Positions 1-6,266 of a stretch of DNA of 7,700 nt are shown one piece after another. The stretch covers positions 1 to 7,700 of the forward strand of contig CALGKV010000003.1 of NCBI GenBank assembly GCA_937930465.1, read 5' to 3'. The position numbers and the translations under genes are program-made. Numbering within the stretch: the first letter of the stretch is position 1; every line of letters starts with the position of its first letter. The DNA is from Methanosuratincolales archaeon (GTDB lineage Archaea; Thermoproteota; Methanomethylicia; Methanomethylicales; Methanomethylicaceae). The notes beneath the pieces were generated by a model that searched no databases, had not been told where the DNA came from, and saw nothing but the letters and a program-made list of their open reading frames with translations.

Positions 1-666
1 GATGGGGTGGATTTTTCAATATGCGAGCTGGAGGAAGGGGGCTGGGTCGATGTTGGCAGGCCTTGGAACGTGCTCGAGGCAAACCGCCTCTTTCTTAACG
101 AGCTGATAAGGGGAAAGTCGATTAATGGTATCGTAGAAGAAGGGGTTCAGATAAGGGGTGATGTCGTAATCGAGATGGGCGCAACCGTCCTCTCAGGCAC
201 TTACATCGAGGGCCCCGTCTGGATCTCATCCGGCTGCAGGGTCGGGCCTAACTGCTACATCAGGCCCTACACTTACTTGGCCCAAGGCGTAAGGGTTGGC
301 AACGCGTGCGAGATAAAGGGCAGCGTAATTATGGAGCGCACCCATATAGGGCACCTCTCATACATAGGCGACAGTGTTCTGGGAAGGGAGTGCAACATAG
401 GTGCAGGCACAATCACAGCCAACCTAAGGTTCGACGGGAAAAATGTCAGGTCATCTATGAAGGGGAGGATTGTCGACACTGGCACCCGGAAGCTGGGCGC
501 TTTCTTGGGGGACGGGGTGAAGACTGGGATCAACGTATCGATCTATCCCGGTGTAAAGATCGGGCACTCGAGCTGGATAGGTCCGCACGCCTCTGTTCAA
601 AGGGACATTCCTCCAGAGACCTTTGTCACCTCTAGGGTCGAACTGGAAATGCGGTCGAGGCGGTGA
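1..666 (+). CDS. Sugar-1-phosphate nucleotidylyltransferase/acetyltransferase (GlmU-like), 3' part
   Basis: The reading frame is open to the first base of the window, so the gene starts upstream. The GTG at position 7 is only the first possible start inside the window. What remains is the end of the nucleotidylyltransferase domain (the G-W-x-D-V-G-R-P-W-N-x-L-E-A-N segment, coded around 46-87) followed by a left-handed beta-helix built of hexapeptide repeats. The helix carries the GHLSYIGDS segment; its His (codon 352-354) aligns with the catalytic His of the GlmU acetyltransferase domain. It is followed by NIGAGTITANLRFD, as in archaeal bifunctional enzymes such as Sulfolobus ST0452. Known role of the family: acetylation of an amino-sugar phosphate and UTP/dTTP-dependent formation of a nucleotide sugar (for example UDP-GlcNAc) in the cytoplasm, feeding glycosylation and the cell surface. 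The stop overlaps the next gene start by 4 bases (GTGA), so translation is probably coupled. The exact sugar substrate cannot be told from this part. Confidence 0.85.
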   Translation, partial: DGVDFSICELEEGGWVDVGRPWNVLEANRLFLNELIRGKSINGIVEEGVQIRGDVVIEMGATVLSGTYIEGPVWISSGCRVGPNCYIRPYTYLAQGVRVGNACEIKGSVIMERTHIGHLSYIGDSVLGRECNIGAGTITANLRFDGKNVRSSMKGRIVDTGTRKLGAFLGDGVKTGINVSIYPGVKIGHSSWIGPHASVQRDIPPETFVTSRVELEMRSRR

Positions 667-2222
667 ACGGCATTCTTCTCGAGAGGAACGTGATAAAAAA
701 AGACCACAGGAGGGTAAGGCTAAGGTTCGCTCTTGCGTACCCGAGCCCATATCCTGTCGGGATGAGCAACTTGGCAGTCAGGCTGCTGTATGAGCTCATA
801 AATGCCAGGGAAGACTGCCTCTGCGAGCGCTTCTTCTTCTCTGGATTCAGGACCCAGCCTGTCAGCCTTGAGTCGAACCTCCCCATGGGTGCTTTCGATG
901 TCGTTGGTTTTTCACTCCAGCATGAGATCGACTACGTCCGGATGCTTGATATGCTGGACTCTTCCTCGATCGAGCTTTTCGCGTCTCGACGGAAGAGCCC
1001 TCTAGTGATCGCCGGCGGACCTGCAGTGTCAGCCAACCCTTCCCCGCTTGAGGATTTCGTCGATCTCTTTTTGGTCGGCGAGTCCGAGCAGGTCCTTGAC
1101 TATCTCCTGGACATGCTTTCTGAAGGTTGTGACCCGCGACAGCTGGCTGGATCCAGACCAGGCCTTTACGCCCCCGGCGTCGAGGCTGAGCGGGGACGTG
1201 TTGATTCGCTCGAGTGCGCACCGCATGCGGTCAGGCAGGTTCACCCCGTTTCGGGGAAGGGCTTCTCTTCGACATTCTTGCTCGAGGTGAGCAGGGGCTG
1301 CAACAGGGGGTGCAGGTTCTGCTTGGAGTGTTTCCTCTACACGCCAAAGCGAGAGCGATCCTTCAGGATGGTGACGGAGATCTTGGAGCAAGGTCTCCCT
1401 ATCTCGGGTCTTGATAGGGTCACATGCATAAGTTCCGCGTTCTTCGACCACAGGGAAATAGGCGATATCCTGGCATGGATGCGCGACAGGCATTTGAGGT
1501 ACTCGCTGCCATCTGTCAGGATCAACAAGGCTGGTGCTGGTTTGGCCGAACTCCTTGCTGAGGGGGGTCAGCGATCAATCACTGTTGCCCCTGAATCCCC
1601 ATCAAGCCGCTTGAGGGGTGTGATAAACAAGCCGCTCAACGAATCGGATATGGCGAGCTTCCTTGAGGCATCCCGCAGGGCAGGCATCAGATCCCTGAAG
1701 CTTTATTTCATGGTTGGGATACCTGGGGAGGGCATTCAAGACCTGGAGCTCTTGCGTCCGATGCTTGCGGGAGCTATCTCGGCAGGCTTCGACCCGAGAT
1801 CGATCCACATAAGCGTGAACCCCATGATACCGAAGGCGAATACGCCATTCCAATGGGCACGCATGCTCAGCGAACCGGAATACAGCTCCAGAGTCTCTAT
1901 TATGAGGAAGATATGCTCTGACTTGGGGGTAAGGAGATTTGAGTCGATGGACTACAGGTGGGGAGCAGTGCAGGCATTCCTCTCCACGTCAGGGAGTGGC
2001 GCTTCATCCGTCATGCTCCTTGCGCTCAGGGATATATCAGAGGGCGGTCAAGGCGATCTCGGCACATGGAGGCGTGTGCTCAAGGGAATCAAGAAAGACT
2101 TTGAGACATTGCCGCCTGCTTATTCCGAGGGAGATCCCCTCCCTTGGGAACTGATAAAAGGGGGTCCAAGCAGATCTCTATTGCTGCATGAATACCGGAA
2201 GGCTGTCGGAGGGCAGGTTTGA
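663..2222 (+). CDS. Radical SAM protein with B12-binding-like N-terminal domain (COG1032 / TIGR03960-like)
   Basis: 519 aa from a GTG that overlaps the stop of the preceding gene; no better upstream start exists in frame. The N-terminal part (about residues 20-175) has the layout of a cobalamin-binding Rossmann-like domain: PVGMSNL near the start, then DVVGFSLQHE, VIAGGPAVSANPSP and LVGESE. I see no DxHxxG motif for base-off cobalamin binding. The radical SAM core follows, with the [4Fe-4S] motif C213-x3-C217-x2-C220 and an extra Cys at 223. Later landmarks are VAPES (308-312), a V-I-N-K segment and MVGIPGEG (350-357). The opening resembles the TIGR03960 family; the core resembles archaeal Fe-S oxidoreductases of COG1032. 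The substrate is unknown: members of this broad group do methylthiolation, methylation or ring chemistry. It is probably cotranscribed with the sugar-nucleotide gene before it and the DUF2095-like gene after it. Confidence 0.85.
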   Translation: MNGILLERNVIKKDHRRVRLRFALAYPSPYPVGMSNLAVRLLYELINAREDCLCERFFFSGFRTQPVSLESNLPMGAFDVVGFSLQHEIDYVRMLDMLDSSSIELFASRRKSPLVIAGGPAVSANPSPLEDFVDLFLVGESEQVLDYLLDMLSEGCDPRQLAGSRPGLYAPGVEAERGRVDSLECAPHAVRQVHPVSGKGFSSTFLLEVSRGCNRGCRFCLECFLYTPKRERSFRMVTEILEQGLPISGLDRVTCISSAFFDHREIGDILAWMRDRHLRYSLPSVRINKAGAGLAELLAEGGQRSITVAPESPSSRLRGVINKPLNESDMASFLEASRRAGIRSLKLYFMVGIPGEGIQDLELLRPMLAGAISAGFDPRSIHISVNPMIPKANTPFQWARMLSEPEYSSRVSIMRKICSDLGVRRFESMDYRWGAVQAFLSTSGSGASSVMLLALRDISEGGQGDLGTWRRVLKGIKKDFETLPPAYSEGDPLPWELIKGGPSRSLLLHEYRKAVGGQV

Positions 2223-2527
2223 TGGGGTTTTCAGAGAAGGAGCTGAAGCGGGACTACCCGAACCTCTACAGGGAGATCCGCCCAGAGTCGGGGAGCGGGC
2301 ATCCCTTGAAGGTTGACAAGGGCAGGGGCTATGACCCATCTGTCATAGACTTCCTGCAGCGGTGCAGCACAGACGAGGAAGGCCTTGAGGTCATCGACTT
2401 CATGGAAAAGAGGGGCGAGATCTCAAAGGCTTACGCAGCCTCCTTGAAGAAAAGGATCGCGGAGTCTGGGATAAGGTCTTTCGGGGAAAAGAGGGAATCT
2501 GGCTACTACTTCAAGAAGTTTGGCTAA
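2222..2527 (+). CDS. Small DUF2095-like archaeal protein of unknown function
   Basis: I choose the ATG at 2222 (101 aa) over the TTG one codon earlier. It shares its A with the TGA of the radical SAM gene, and a strong Shine-Dalgarno GGAGGG lies at 2208-2213. The protein is charged and soluble, with no signal peptide or membrane segment. It opens with E-K-E-L-K-R-D-Y-P-N-L-Y-R-E-I, has a middle VIDFLQRCSTDEEGLEVIDF, then a helical EKRGEISKAYAASLKKRI, and ends SFGEKRESGYYFKKFG. This order recalls the archaeal family DUF2095, judged from memory. The function is unknown. The stop-start coupling suggests that it is made together with the radical SAM protein and may act with it, which is inference. 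Its last four bases overlap the end of the convergent GTPase gene. Confidence 0.75.
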   Translation: MGFSEKELKRDYPNLYREIRPESGSGHPLKVDKGRGYDPSVIDFLQRCSTDEEGLEVIDFMEKRGEISKAYAASLKKRIAESGIRSFGEKRESGYYFKKFG

Positions 2528-3735
2528 CCGCGCAATCCTTTAGCAGAGACTATCTTGATTATGTCTCTGTCCTTGATCCTGTATTCCTCTCCGATCTTCT
2601 GCCCTGTTCTTGCGTCGATTGCATACAGGAATCCTTCGCCCAGATCCGAGTGGATCTTGTATGCAAGCCCCCTTGCAGTCGTCCCTTCTTGAACAAGCAC
2701 AACATCAGGGAGCACATTCCCCTTGTGGTCTGTGAGCTTGTTTGCGTCCTCAACAGGGAAGACCGATATCATCTTCAGCTCCTTCTTGTATATGCTCTCT
2801 ATCGCTTCCTGCACCCCTGTGCTGCCCCACTTCCCCAGGAGATCCCTTATTTTGCGGAGCCCCTCCTTCTGCCTCTCGTTTAGCTCCCCCTCCTTGAGGA
2901 TCTTAAAGTCTGGATCGCCAGGGCTGTAGCTTATCACCCCCTTCTTTGCAGCCAGCCTCAGAGCTAGCTCGGCCTCTGCAGAGCAGGGGATTACCGTCCT
3001 GTCCTTGAATTCTTGCCTCAGCCTCTCGATGTTGCACTCAGCCTGCCTTATGTCTATCTTGTTCGCTGCTATAACCATCGGTTTTGAGGCCCTCCTCAGC
3101 TCCTCAACAAAAGTCCTCAGATCTTCGTCTGTCCACTCGTCAATCCTCTTCTTCAGCTCGTCCCTTGCATTTATGGCAGCCAAGATGTGCCGCCTGCTTA
3201 TCATCAGCCCTGTTAGCCTCTCGGCCAGCAGCGCAACGCCATCCTCCTTCAGCTGCCTTATCCCCTTAACGATCCTCTCCCAGTCTTTCTTCAGAATGCC
3301 TGTCATCCACATCGTTATCTCATGCTCAAGGAACCTGACATCGTCCACGGGGTCTCTGGTCCCGGGCTGGCAGGCATTCCCATTGGCATCAGTGCTGCCT
3401 GATGCATCTACTACCTGTATGAAACCGTCCGCCTGGCGCAGATCGTCCAGGAACTTGTTCCCGAGCCCGCGACCCTTGTGGGCGTCGGGGACTAGCCCGG
3501 CGACGTCTATGAGTTTCACAGGAACCCATCTGACCCCTTCGCTGCAGACTGAATTCCTGGGATTGTCTTTCACCCCCATCTCCTTGCATACGCACTTTAC
3601 CCTTATGCTGGCGATCCCTTGGTTCGGCTCTATTGTGGTGAAAGGCACTGATCCTATTTTGGCCGGGGCAAGAGTGCTGGCAGAGAAGAACGTTGTCTTG
3701 CCTACATGCGTTTTGCCTACCAGACCAGCGATCAT
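2524..3735 (-). CDS. Obg/YchF-like GTPase with C-terminal TGS domain
   Basis: 403 aa from an ATG with AGGAG 8 bases upstream. All G motifs are visible: G1 GKTHVGKT (residues 7-14), G3 DVAG (77-80) within DVAGLVPDAHKGRGLGN, G4 NKID (225-228) and G5 SAE (252-254). A mostly helical insert lies between G3 and G4 (about 130-210). A C-terminal TGS domain covers about 322-400, with DVVLVQEGTTARGLAYKIH and a final I-K-D-R-D-I-I-K. Bacterial YchF and human OLA1 have N-x-x-E at G4 and prefer ATP. The canonical N-K-x-D here predicts GTP. C48, C50 and C64 lie between the switch I region and G3; I recall the same cysteines in other archaeal members, so they are probably family features. The likely role is ribosome- or translation-associated, in the cytoplasm. 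It is transcribed alone, divergently from serA and convergently with the DUF2095-like gene. Confidence 0.93.
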   Translation of the reverse strand: MIAGLVGKTHVGKTTFFSASTLAPAKIGSVPFTTIEPNQGIASIRVKCVCKEMGVKDNPRNSVCSEGVRWVPVKLIDVAGLVPDAHKGRGLGNKFLDDLRQADGFIQVVDASGSTDANGNACQPGTRDPVDDVRFLEHEITMWMTGILKKDWERIVKGIRQLKEDGVALLAERLTGLMISRRHILAAINARDELKKRIDEWTDEDLRTFVEELRRASKPMVIAANKIDIRQAECNIERLRQEFKDRTVIPCSAEAELALRLAAKKGVISYSPGDPDFKILKEGELNERQKEGLRKIRDLLGKWGSTGVQEAIESIYKKELKMISVFPVEDANKLTDHKGNVLPDVVLVQEGTTARGLAYKIHSDLGEGFLYAIDARTGQKIGEEYRIKDRDIIKIVSAKGLRG

Positions 3736-3743
3736 TTTTCGGC

Positions 3744-3780
3744 TCCTTTAATACTTCTGCGCCGAATCTATATTATATTA
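3744..3780 (-). promoter_or_regulatory. Promoter and Shine-Dalgarno of the GTPase gene
   Basis: Reading the minus strand, an A/T-only element TAATATAATATAG (3780-3768) is a good archaeal TATA box about 40 bases before the ATG. That would place the transcript start near 3750. A strong AGGAG (3748-3744) lies 8 bases before the start codon. The spacing fits one short-leader transcript. Confidence 0.6.
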
Positions 3781-3827
3781 ACCCCATTCGGCGGTAACTC
3801 GATTCTGGCATCAAAGGGCAGCCCTAA

Positions 3828-3841
3828 GCCCCGACTGGGGC
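3828..3841. other. GC-rich hairpin in the divergent intergenic region
   Basis: GCCCC-GACT-GGGGC forms a perfect 5-bp stem with a 4-base loop. It lies between the two divergent promoters, in a stretch (about 3784-3911) with no convincing reading frame. The stretch is too short to call an RNA gene and I see no tRNA or 5S structure. It could be an operator, part of an unrecognised small RNA, or chance in GC-rich sequence. Confidence 0.25.
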
Positions 3842-3912
3842 ATGTCTCCCACCCAGCTAGCAGATCTCCCCGAAATTGTCGCCTGCCCCTCTGGCGTTCC
3901 CTGCATTGGGCA

Positions 3913-3955
3913 TAAACTATTTTACAGCCCTTGACGGTTTAGATGGCGCTAGGTG
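3913..3955 (+). promoter_or_regulatory. Promoter and Shine-Dalgarno of serA
   Basis: An AT-rich element ATAAACTATTTTA (about 3912-3924) stands about 40-45 bases before the ATG at 3963, the position expected of a TATA box. AGGTG at 3951-3955, 7 bases before that ATG, matches the GGAGGTGAT-type anti-16S sequence. Together they support the ATG at 3963 over the in-frame extension that begins at 3876, which would include the promoter. Confidence 0.5.
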
Positions 3956-3962
3956 TCCCCAA

Positions 3963-4889
3963 ATGAGGGTTCTTATTGCTGACGAGGTCGATGCCGAGTG
4001 CGGATCAAGGCTGAGGGCCGCAGGATTCGAAGTCGACGAAAAATTTGACATCTCATACGATTCCCTAAAGGGAATAATCGGGCTGTACGATGTCCTGATC
4101 GTAAGGAGCAGGACTAAGGTAACACGTGAAATTATCGGTCTGGGCAAGAACCTCAAAGTCATCGGGAGGGTTGGAGTCGGTCTTGACACAATCGACGTAA
4201 AGGCTGCCGAAGAGGCTGGGATAAAGGTACTCAACACCCCCCAGATGTCTACAGTTGCAGTAGCTGAGCTAGTGATGGGCATGATGCTCAGCCTAGCAAG
4301 GCAGATCCATGTCGCCAACGACTCAATGAAGAAGGGCCTTTGGGAGAAGAAGAAGCTCCATGGAACCGAACTTAACGGAAAGACGCTTGGGGTAGTTGGC
4401 TTCGGGAGGATAGGGAGGGCGGTCGCTGAGAGATCCAAGGCATTTGGCATGAATATTCTAGTCTACGATGTAATAGTCGACGAAGCTGCCTTGGCAAGGC
4501 TGGGCGGAAAGAGAGTAAACAGGATAGAAGATCTTCTTTCCATGTCGGATATGGTGACCGTGCACGTACCGCTGCTTCCAGAGACTTACCACATGTTTGG
4601 GGACTCTGCCTTCTTGTCGATGAAACAGGGATCATTCTTCATAAATGCCTCGAGAGGGGAGGTGGTCGAAACAACAGCCCTCTTGAGGGCATTGAAAAGC
4701 GGCAAGATCGCAGGTGCCGCCCTAGACGTATTTGAGCATGAACCCCCCGAGACCCCAGAGGAGAGGGAGCTTGTCTCAATGCCCAATGTCCTCGTCACAC
4801 CGCACATCGGCGCCCAGACGAGGGAGGCCCAGTCGCTGGGGGCGGTCCTTATAGCCGAAAACATTATAAACGCCTTTAAGACGCTTTAG
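3963..4889 (+). CDS. serA: D-3-phosphoglycerate dehydrogenase, short form (D-2-hydroxyacid dehydrogenase family)
   Basis: 308 aa. It is a typical two-domain D-2-hydroxyacid dehydrogenase: a substrate-binding part (1-100) with RVGVGLDTIDV, the NAD-binding fold with GFGRIG (146-151) and an acidic D169 at the end of the second strand (NAD rather than NADP), then the catalytic set R231 (in NASRGE), E260 (in FEHEPP) and H281 (in TPHIGAQT). The family oxidises 3-phosphoglycerate to 3-phosphohydroxypyruvate, the first step of serine synthesis. This is the short form: it ends right after the catalytic fold, with no ACT or intervening domain, so allosteric serine control of the E. coli kind is not expected. 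A glyoxylate/hydroxypyruvate reductase role cannot be fully excluded. The next gene, rpl15e, follows after 18 bases but has its own promoter inside the end of serA. Confidence 0.88.
   Translation: MRVLIADEVDAECGSRLRAAGFEVDEKFDISYDSLKGIIGLYDVLIVRSRTKVTREIIGLGKNLKVIGRVGVGLDTIDVKAAEEAGIKVLNTPQMSTVAVAELVMGMMLSLARQIHVANDSMKKGLWEKKKLHGTELNGKTLGVVGFGRIGRAVAERSKAFGMNILVYDVIVDEAALARLGGKRVNRIEDLLSMSDMVTVHVPLLPETYHMFGDSAFLSMKQGSFFINASRGEVVETTALLRALKSGKIAGAALDVFEHEPPETPEERELVSMPNVLVTPHIGAQTREAQSLGAVLIAENIINAFKTL
4856..4870 (+). promoter_or_regulatory. BRE/TATA promoter of rpl15e, inside the 3' end of serA
   Basis: CGAAAA (4856-4861, BRE-like) directly precedes TTATAAA (4864-4870), the best archaeal promoter match in the window. 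A transcript start near 4892 would give a leader of about 16 bases to the ATG at 4908. GGTG (4899-4902) can serve as ribosome binding site. This suggests that the ribosomal gene is transcribed independently of serA. Confidence 0.55.
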
Positions 4890-4907
4890 TCTGCGGTTGG
4901 TGCGACA

Positions 4908-5426
4908 ATGTCCGCTTACAAATACATCAGGGATGCATGGCGCAGCCCCGGGGAGGGGTTAGTCAGGAGCCTGCGCACGGAACGCCTAATCAAGTGGCGT
5001 CGCGAGCCCGCAGTCTGTCCGCTTGAGCATCCAACACGGGTCAACAAGGCCAGGTCGCTTGGGTACAAAGCAAAGCCTGGCATTATTGTGGTCAGAGTTA
5101 GGGTTATAAGGGGCCCAATGAATGTGCAGCGCCCGCGCTCAGGGAGGCGCCCTAAGAGGATGGGGATCTACGGCCTTACCGTCAACAAGAGCGTGAGATG
5201 GATAGCGGAGGAGAGGGCTGCAAAGAAATTCCCGAACATGAATGTCTTAGGCAGCTACTGGGTAGCCTCAGACGGCAGGTATGCCTGGTATGAAGTCATC
5301 CTTGTGGACCCTTCAAACCCATCAGTCAAGGCCGATAAGGATCTCTGCTGGATAGCACAACCAGCCCAGCGCGGTCGAGTCTACAGGGGCCTTACTGCAG
5401 CCGGAAAGCGAGCCAGGGGTCTCTGA
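4908..5426 (+). CDS. rpl15e: Ribosomal protein L15e (eL15), C-terminally short
   Basis: 172 aa, a component of the archaeal/eukaryotic large ribosomal subunit that binds 23S rRNA. Family signatures run in order: YKYIRDAWRSP at the N-terminus, KWRREPAV, EHPTRVNKARSLGYKAKPGIIVVRVRV, RPKRMGIYGLT, VRWIAEERAAKKFPN, LGSYWVASDGRYAWYEVILVDP and ADKDLCWI. It ends GRVYRGLTAAGKRARGL. Archaeal homologues I recall are about 190-195 aa and continue after this point with a basic tail of the type R-x-K-G-x-G-x-E-K-x-R-P-S. Here a TGA comes first, and no other frame restores that tail, so the protein seems truly short rather than frameshifted. It opens the conserved archaeal L15e-DUF54-RNase P gene block. Confidence 0.95.
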   Translation: MSAYKYIRDAWRSPGEGLVRSLRTERLIKWRREPAVCPLEHPTRVNKARSLGYKAKPGIIVVRVRVIRGPMNVQRPRSGRRPKRMGIYGLTVNKSVRWIAEERAAKKFPNMNVLGSYWVASDGRYAWYEVILVDPSNPSVKADKDLCWIAQPAQRGRVYRGLTAAGKRARGL

Positions 5427-5440
5427 AAGAAGGACGCCAG

Positions 5441-5469
5441 TTGCCCTTCAAGGGCAATTTCCGTTTTTT
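5441..5469 (+). terminator. Inverted repeat plus T-run after rpl15e
   Basis: TTGCCCTT (5441-5448) and AAGGGCAA (5450-5457) are perfect inverted arms one base apart. They are followed by TTT, then CCG and six T (5464-5469). This lies 15 bases after the L15e stop. Archaeal termination mainly needs oligo-T; the hairpin may stabilise the 3' end. It suggests that at least part of the L15e transcripts end before the next gene. Confidence 0.55.
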
Positions 5470-5493
5470 GTTAAATTCCTGGTGCCTTCTCTT

Positions 5494-5922
5494 ATGATAT
5501 CGAAAGTCTCGATCAGCCTGATATGCCATGCGACCGAGGATCAAAGCAAGGTAGAGAGGGCGCTGCTGAACCTCCTCCCAGAAGGGATTCGAGGGTCTGC
5601 CCAAGTCAAGTACGCCGTTGCGAGGGGCCATCACGGGAACGAGATAATGATCGCCTCCCTCGAGGAGGAAGGTCAGACCGCAAAGGATGTGGTGGATTAC
5701 ATCACAAAGCTGCTCCCGCCTGGGGATCTCCTTCGACTGAGGGACGAGTTGAACCGTTATTTCGACTCGAGGTCGACCTTCTTCATGCGGCTCGACAAGC
5801 AAAAAGCCTACTCTGGCATGCTTCGCCTTTCGGACAGCGATGATATTATCAGGGTAAAGATATCAGTCCAGCTCAGGAAGGGGGAGCAATCGAAGCTCCT
5901 CCACGACCTGAACTTGGCATGA
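5494..5922 (+). CDS. RNA-binding exosome-associated protein (COG1325, DUF54 type)
   Basis: 142 aa from the ATG at 5494. I prefer it to the GTG at 5482 because family members start close to the first beta strand (here ISKVSISLICHATED) and because GGTG (5481-5484) then sits 9 bases upstream as a ribosome binding site. Visible landmarks: HATEDQSKVERALLNLLP near the N-terminus, GHHGNEIMIASLEEE in the middle, and a C-terminal part with YFDSRSTFFMRLDKQKAYSG followed by IIRVKISVQLRKG, typical of this family. The family belongs to the archaeal exosome superoperon and is annotated as an RNA-binding protein linked to the exosome. Its exact molecular role is not established. It sits between rpl15e and pop5, as in other archaea, but the Rpp30 gene usually found on its 3' side is missing. 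Confidence 0.82.
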   Translation: MISKVSISLICHATEDQSKVERALLNLLPEGIRGSAQVKYAVARGHHGNEIMIASLEEEGQTAKDVVDYITKLLPPGDLLRLRDELNRYFDSRSTFFMRLDKQKAYSGMLRLSDSDDIIRVKISVQLRKGEQSKLLHDLNLA

Positions 5923-5960
5923 CTTTTTTATCCTCCACTTAGAATAAGGTTATTGGGGGA
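5923..5960 (+). promoter_or_regulatory. T-rich element and Shine-Dalgarno before pop5
   Basis: Immediately after the stop of the DUF54 gene lies C-T6-A-TC (5923-5931). It can act as terminator for that gene or as TATA box for pop5, being about 40 bases before the pop5 start. GGGGGA (5955-5960) is placed 6 bases before the TTG at 5967 and decides for that start codon. Confidence 0.4.
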
Positions 5961-5966
5961 TCTGTT

Positions 5967-6266
5967 TTGAAGTGCAAGGATCTCAGGACTAGGTACTTAG
6001 TCTTCAAGAGCTCTGGTCCCCTAAGCCCGCACCTCATCCCAACTGCCATAGCGAAGTTCTCCCCGCCAGGATCCAAGATAAAGCTGGTCAGGTCTGAGGG
6101 TCAATACGCGATAGTCCGCTTGGATCAAATAGCGCTAAAATCGATCCAGAGCAGCTTGGGTCGGAGGATCGAGCTGCGGCTCCCAGGGGGCAGCGCAACC
6201 TCGCTCGTTTCGACTGGAACGATGAGCAACGCTAAGGAAAAAATAAAAGCGATACGCGGGAATTAG
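5967..6266 (+). CDS. rnp2: Ribonuclease P protein component 2 (Pop5/Rnp2)
   Basis: 99 aa from a TTG start supported by GGGGGA 6 bases upstream. No ATG precedes the conserved N-terminal strand. Pop5-type order is visible: LRTRYLVFKSS at the start, a helix ending AIAKFSPPG, KIKLVRSEGQYAIVRLDQIALKSIQSSL with the central RNP-like strand, then a C-terminal VSTGTMSNAKEKI that matches the family's VSGTI-K ending. It is shorter than many archaeal Pop5 proteins (about 110-130 aa). Pop5 pairs with Rpp30 and binds the catalytic domain of RNase P RNA, which removes tRNA 5' leaders. The partner gene rnp3 is not next to it here. Similarity is moderate, so the call rests on both motif order and neighbourhood. 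Confidence 0.72.
   Translation: MKCKDLRTRYLVFKSSGPLSPHLIPTAIAKFSPPGSKIKLVRSEGQYAIVRLDQIALKSIQSSLGRRIELRLPGGSATSLVSTGTMSNAKEKIKAIRGN

Noticed and set aside
3005..3751. 248-codon open frame opposite the GTPase gene
   Set aside because: It is a shadow of the GTPase gene, which has complete G motifs and a TGS domain; the antisense translation is Ser/Leu-rich with no recognisable domain.
3784..3911. Possible 5S-like or other RNA gene in the divergent intergenic region
   Set aside because: One short hairpin and a vague match to a 5S-like GGGTGGGAGAC on the minus strand, without the required helices or a closing stem.
3876..3962. N-terminal extension of serA by 29 codons
   Set aside because: It would run through the TATA-like element and the ribosome binding site of the ATG at 3963. 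The family starts with a short M-R-V-L-I-A-D segment.
5427..5475. Frameshifted remainder of L15e after its stop codon
   Set aside because: None of the three frames gives the basic KGxGxEKxRPS tail; the sequence is an inverted repeat and T-run instead.
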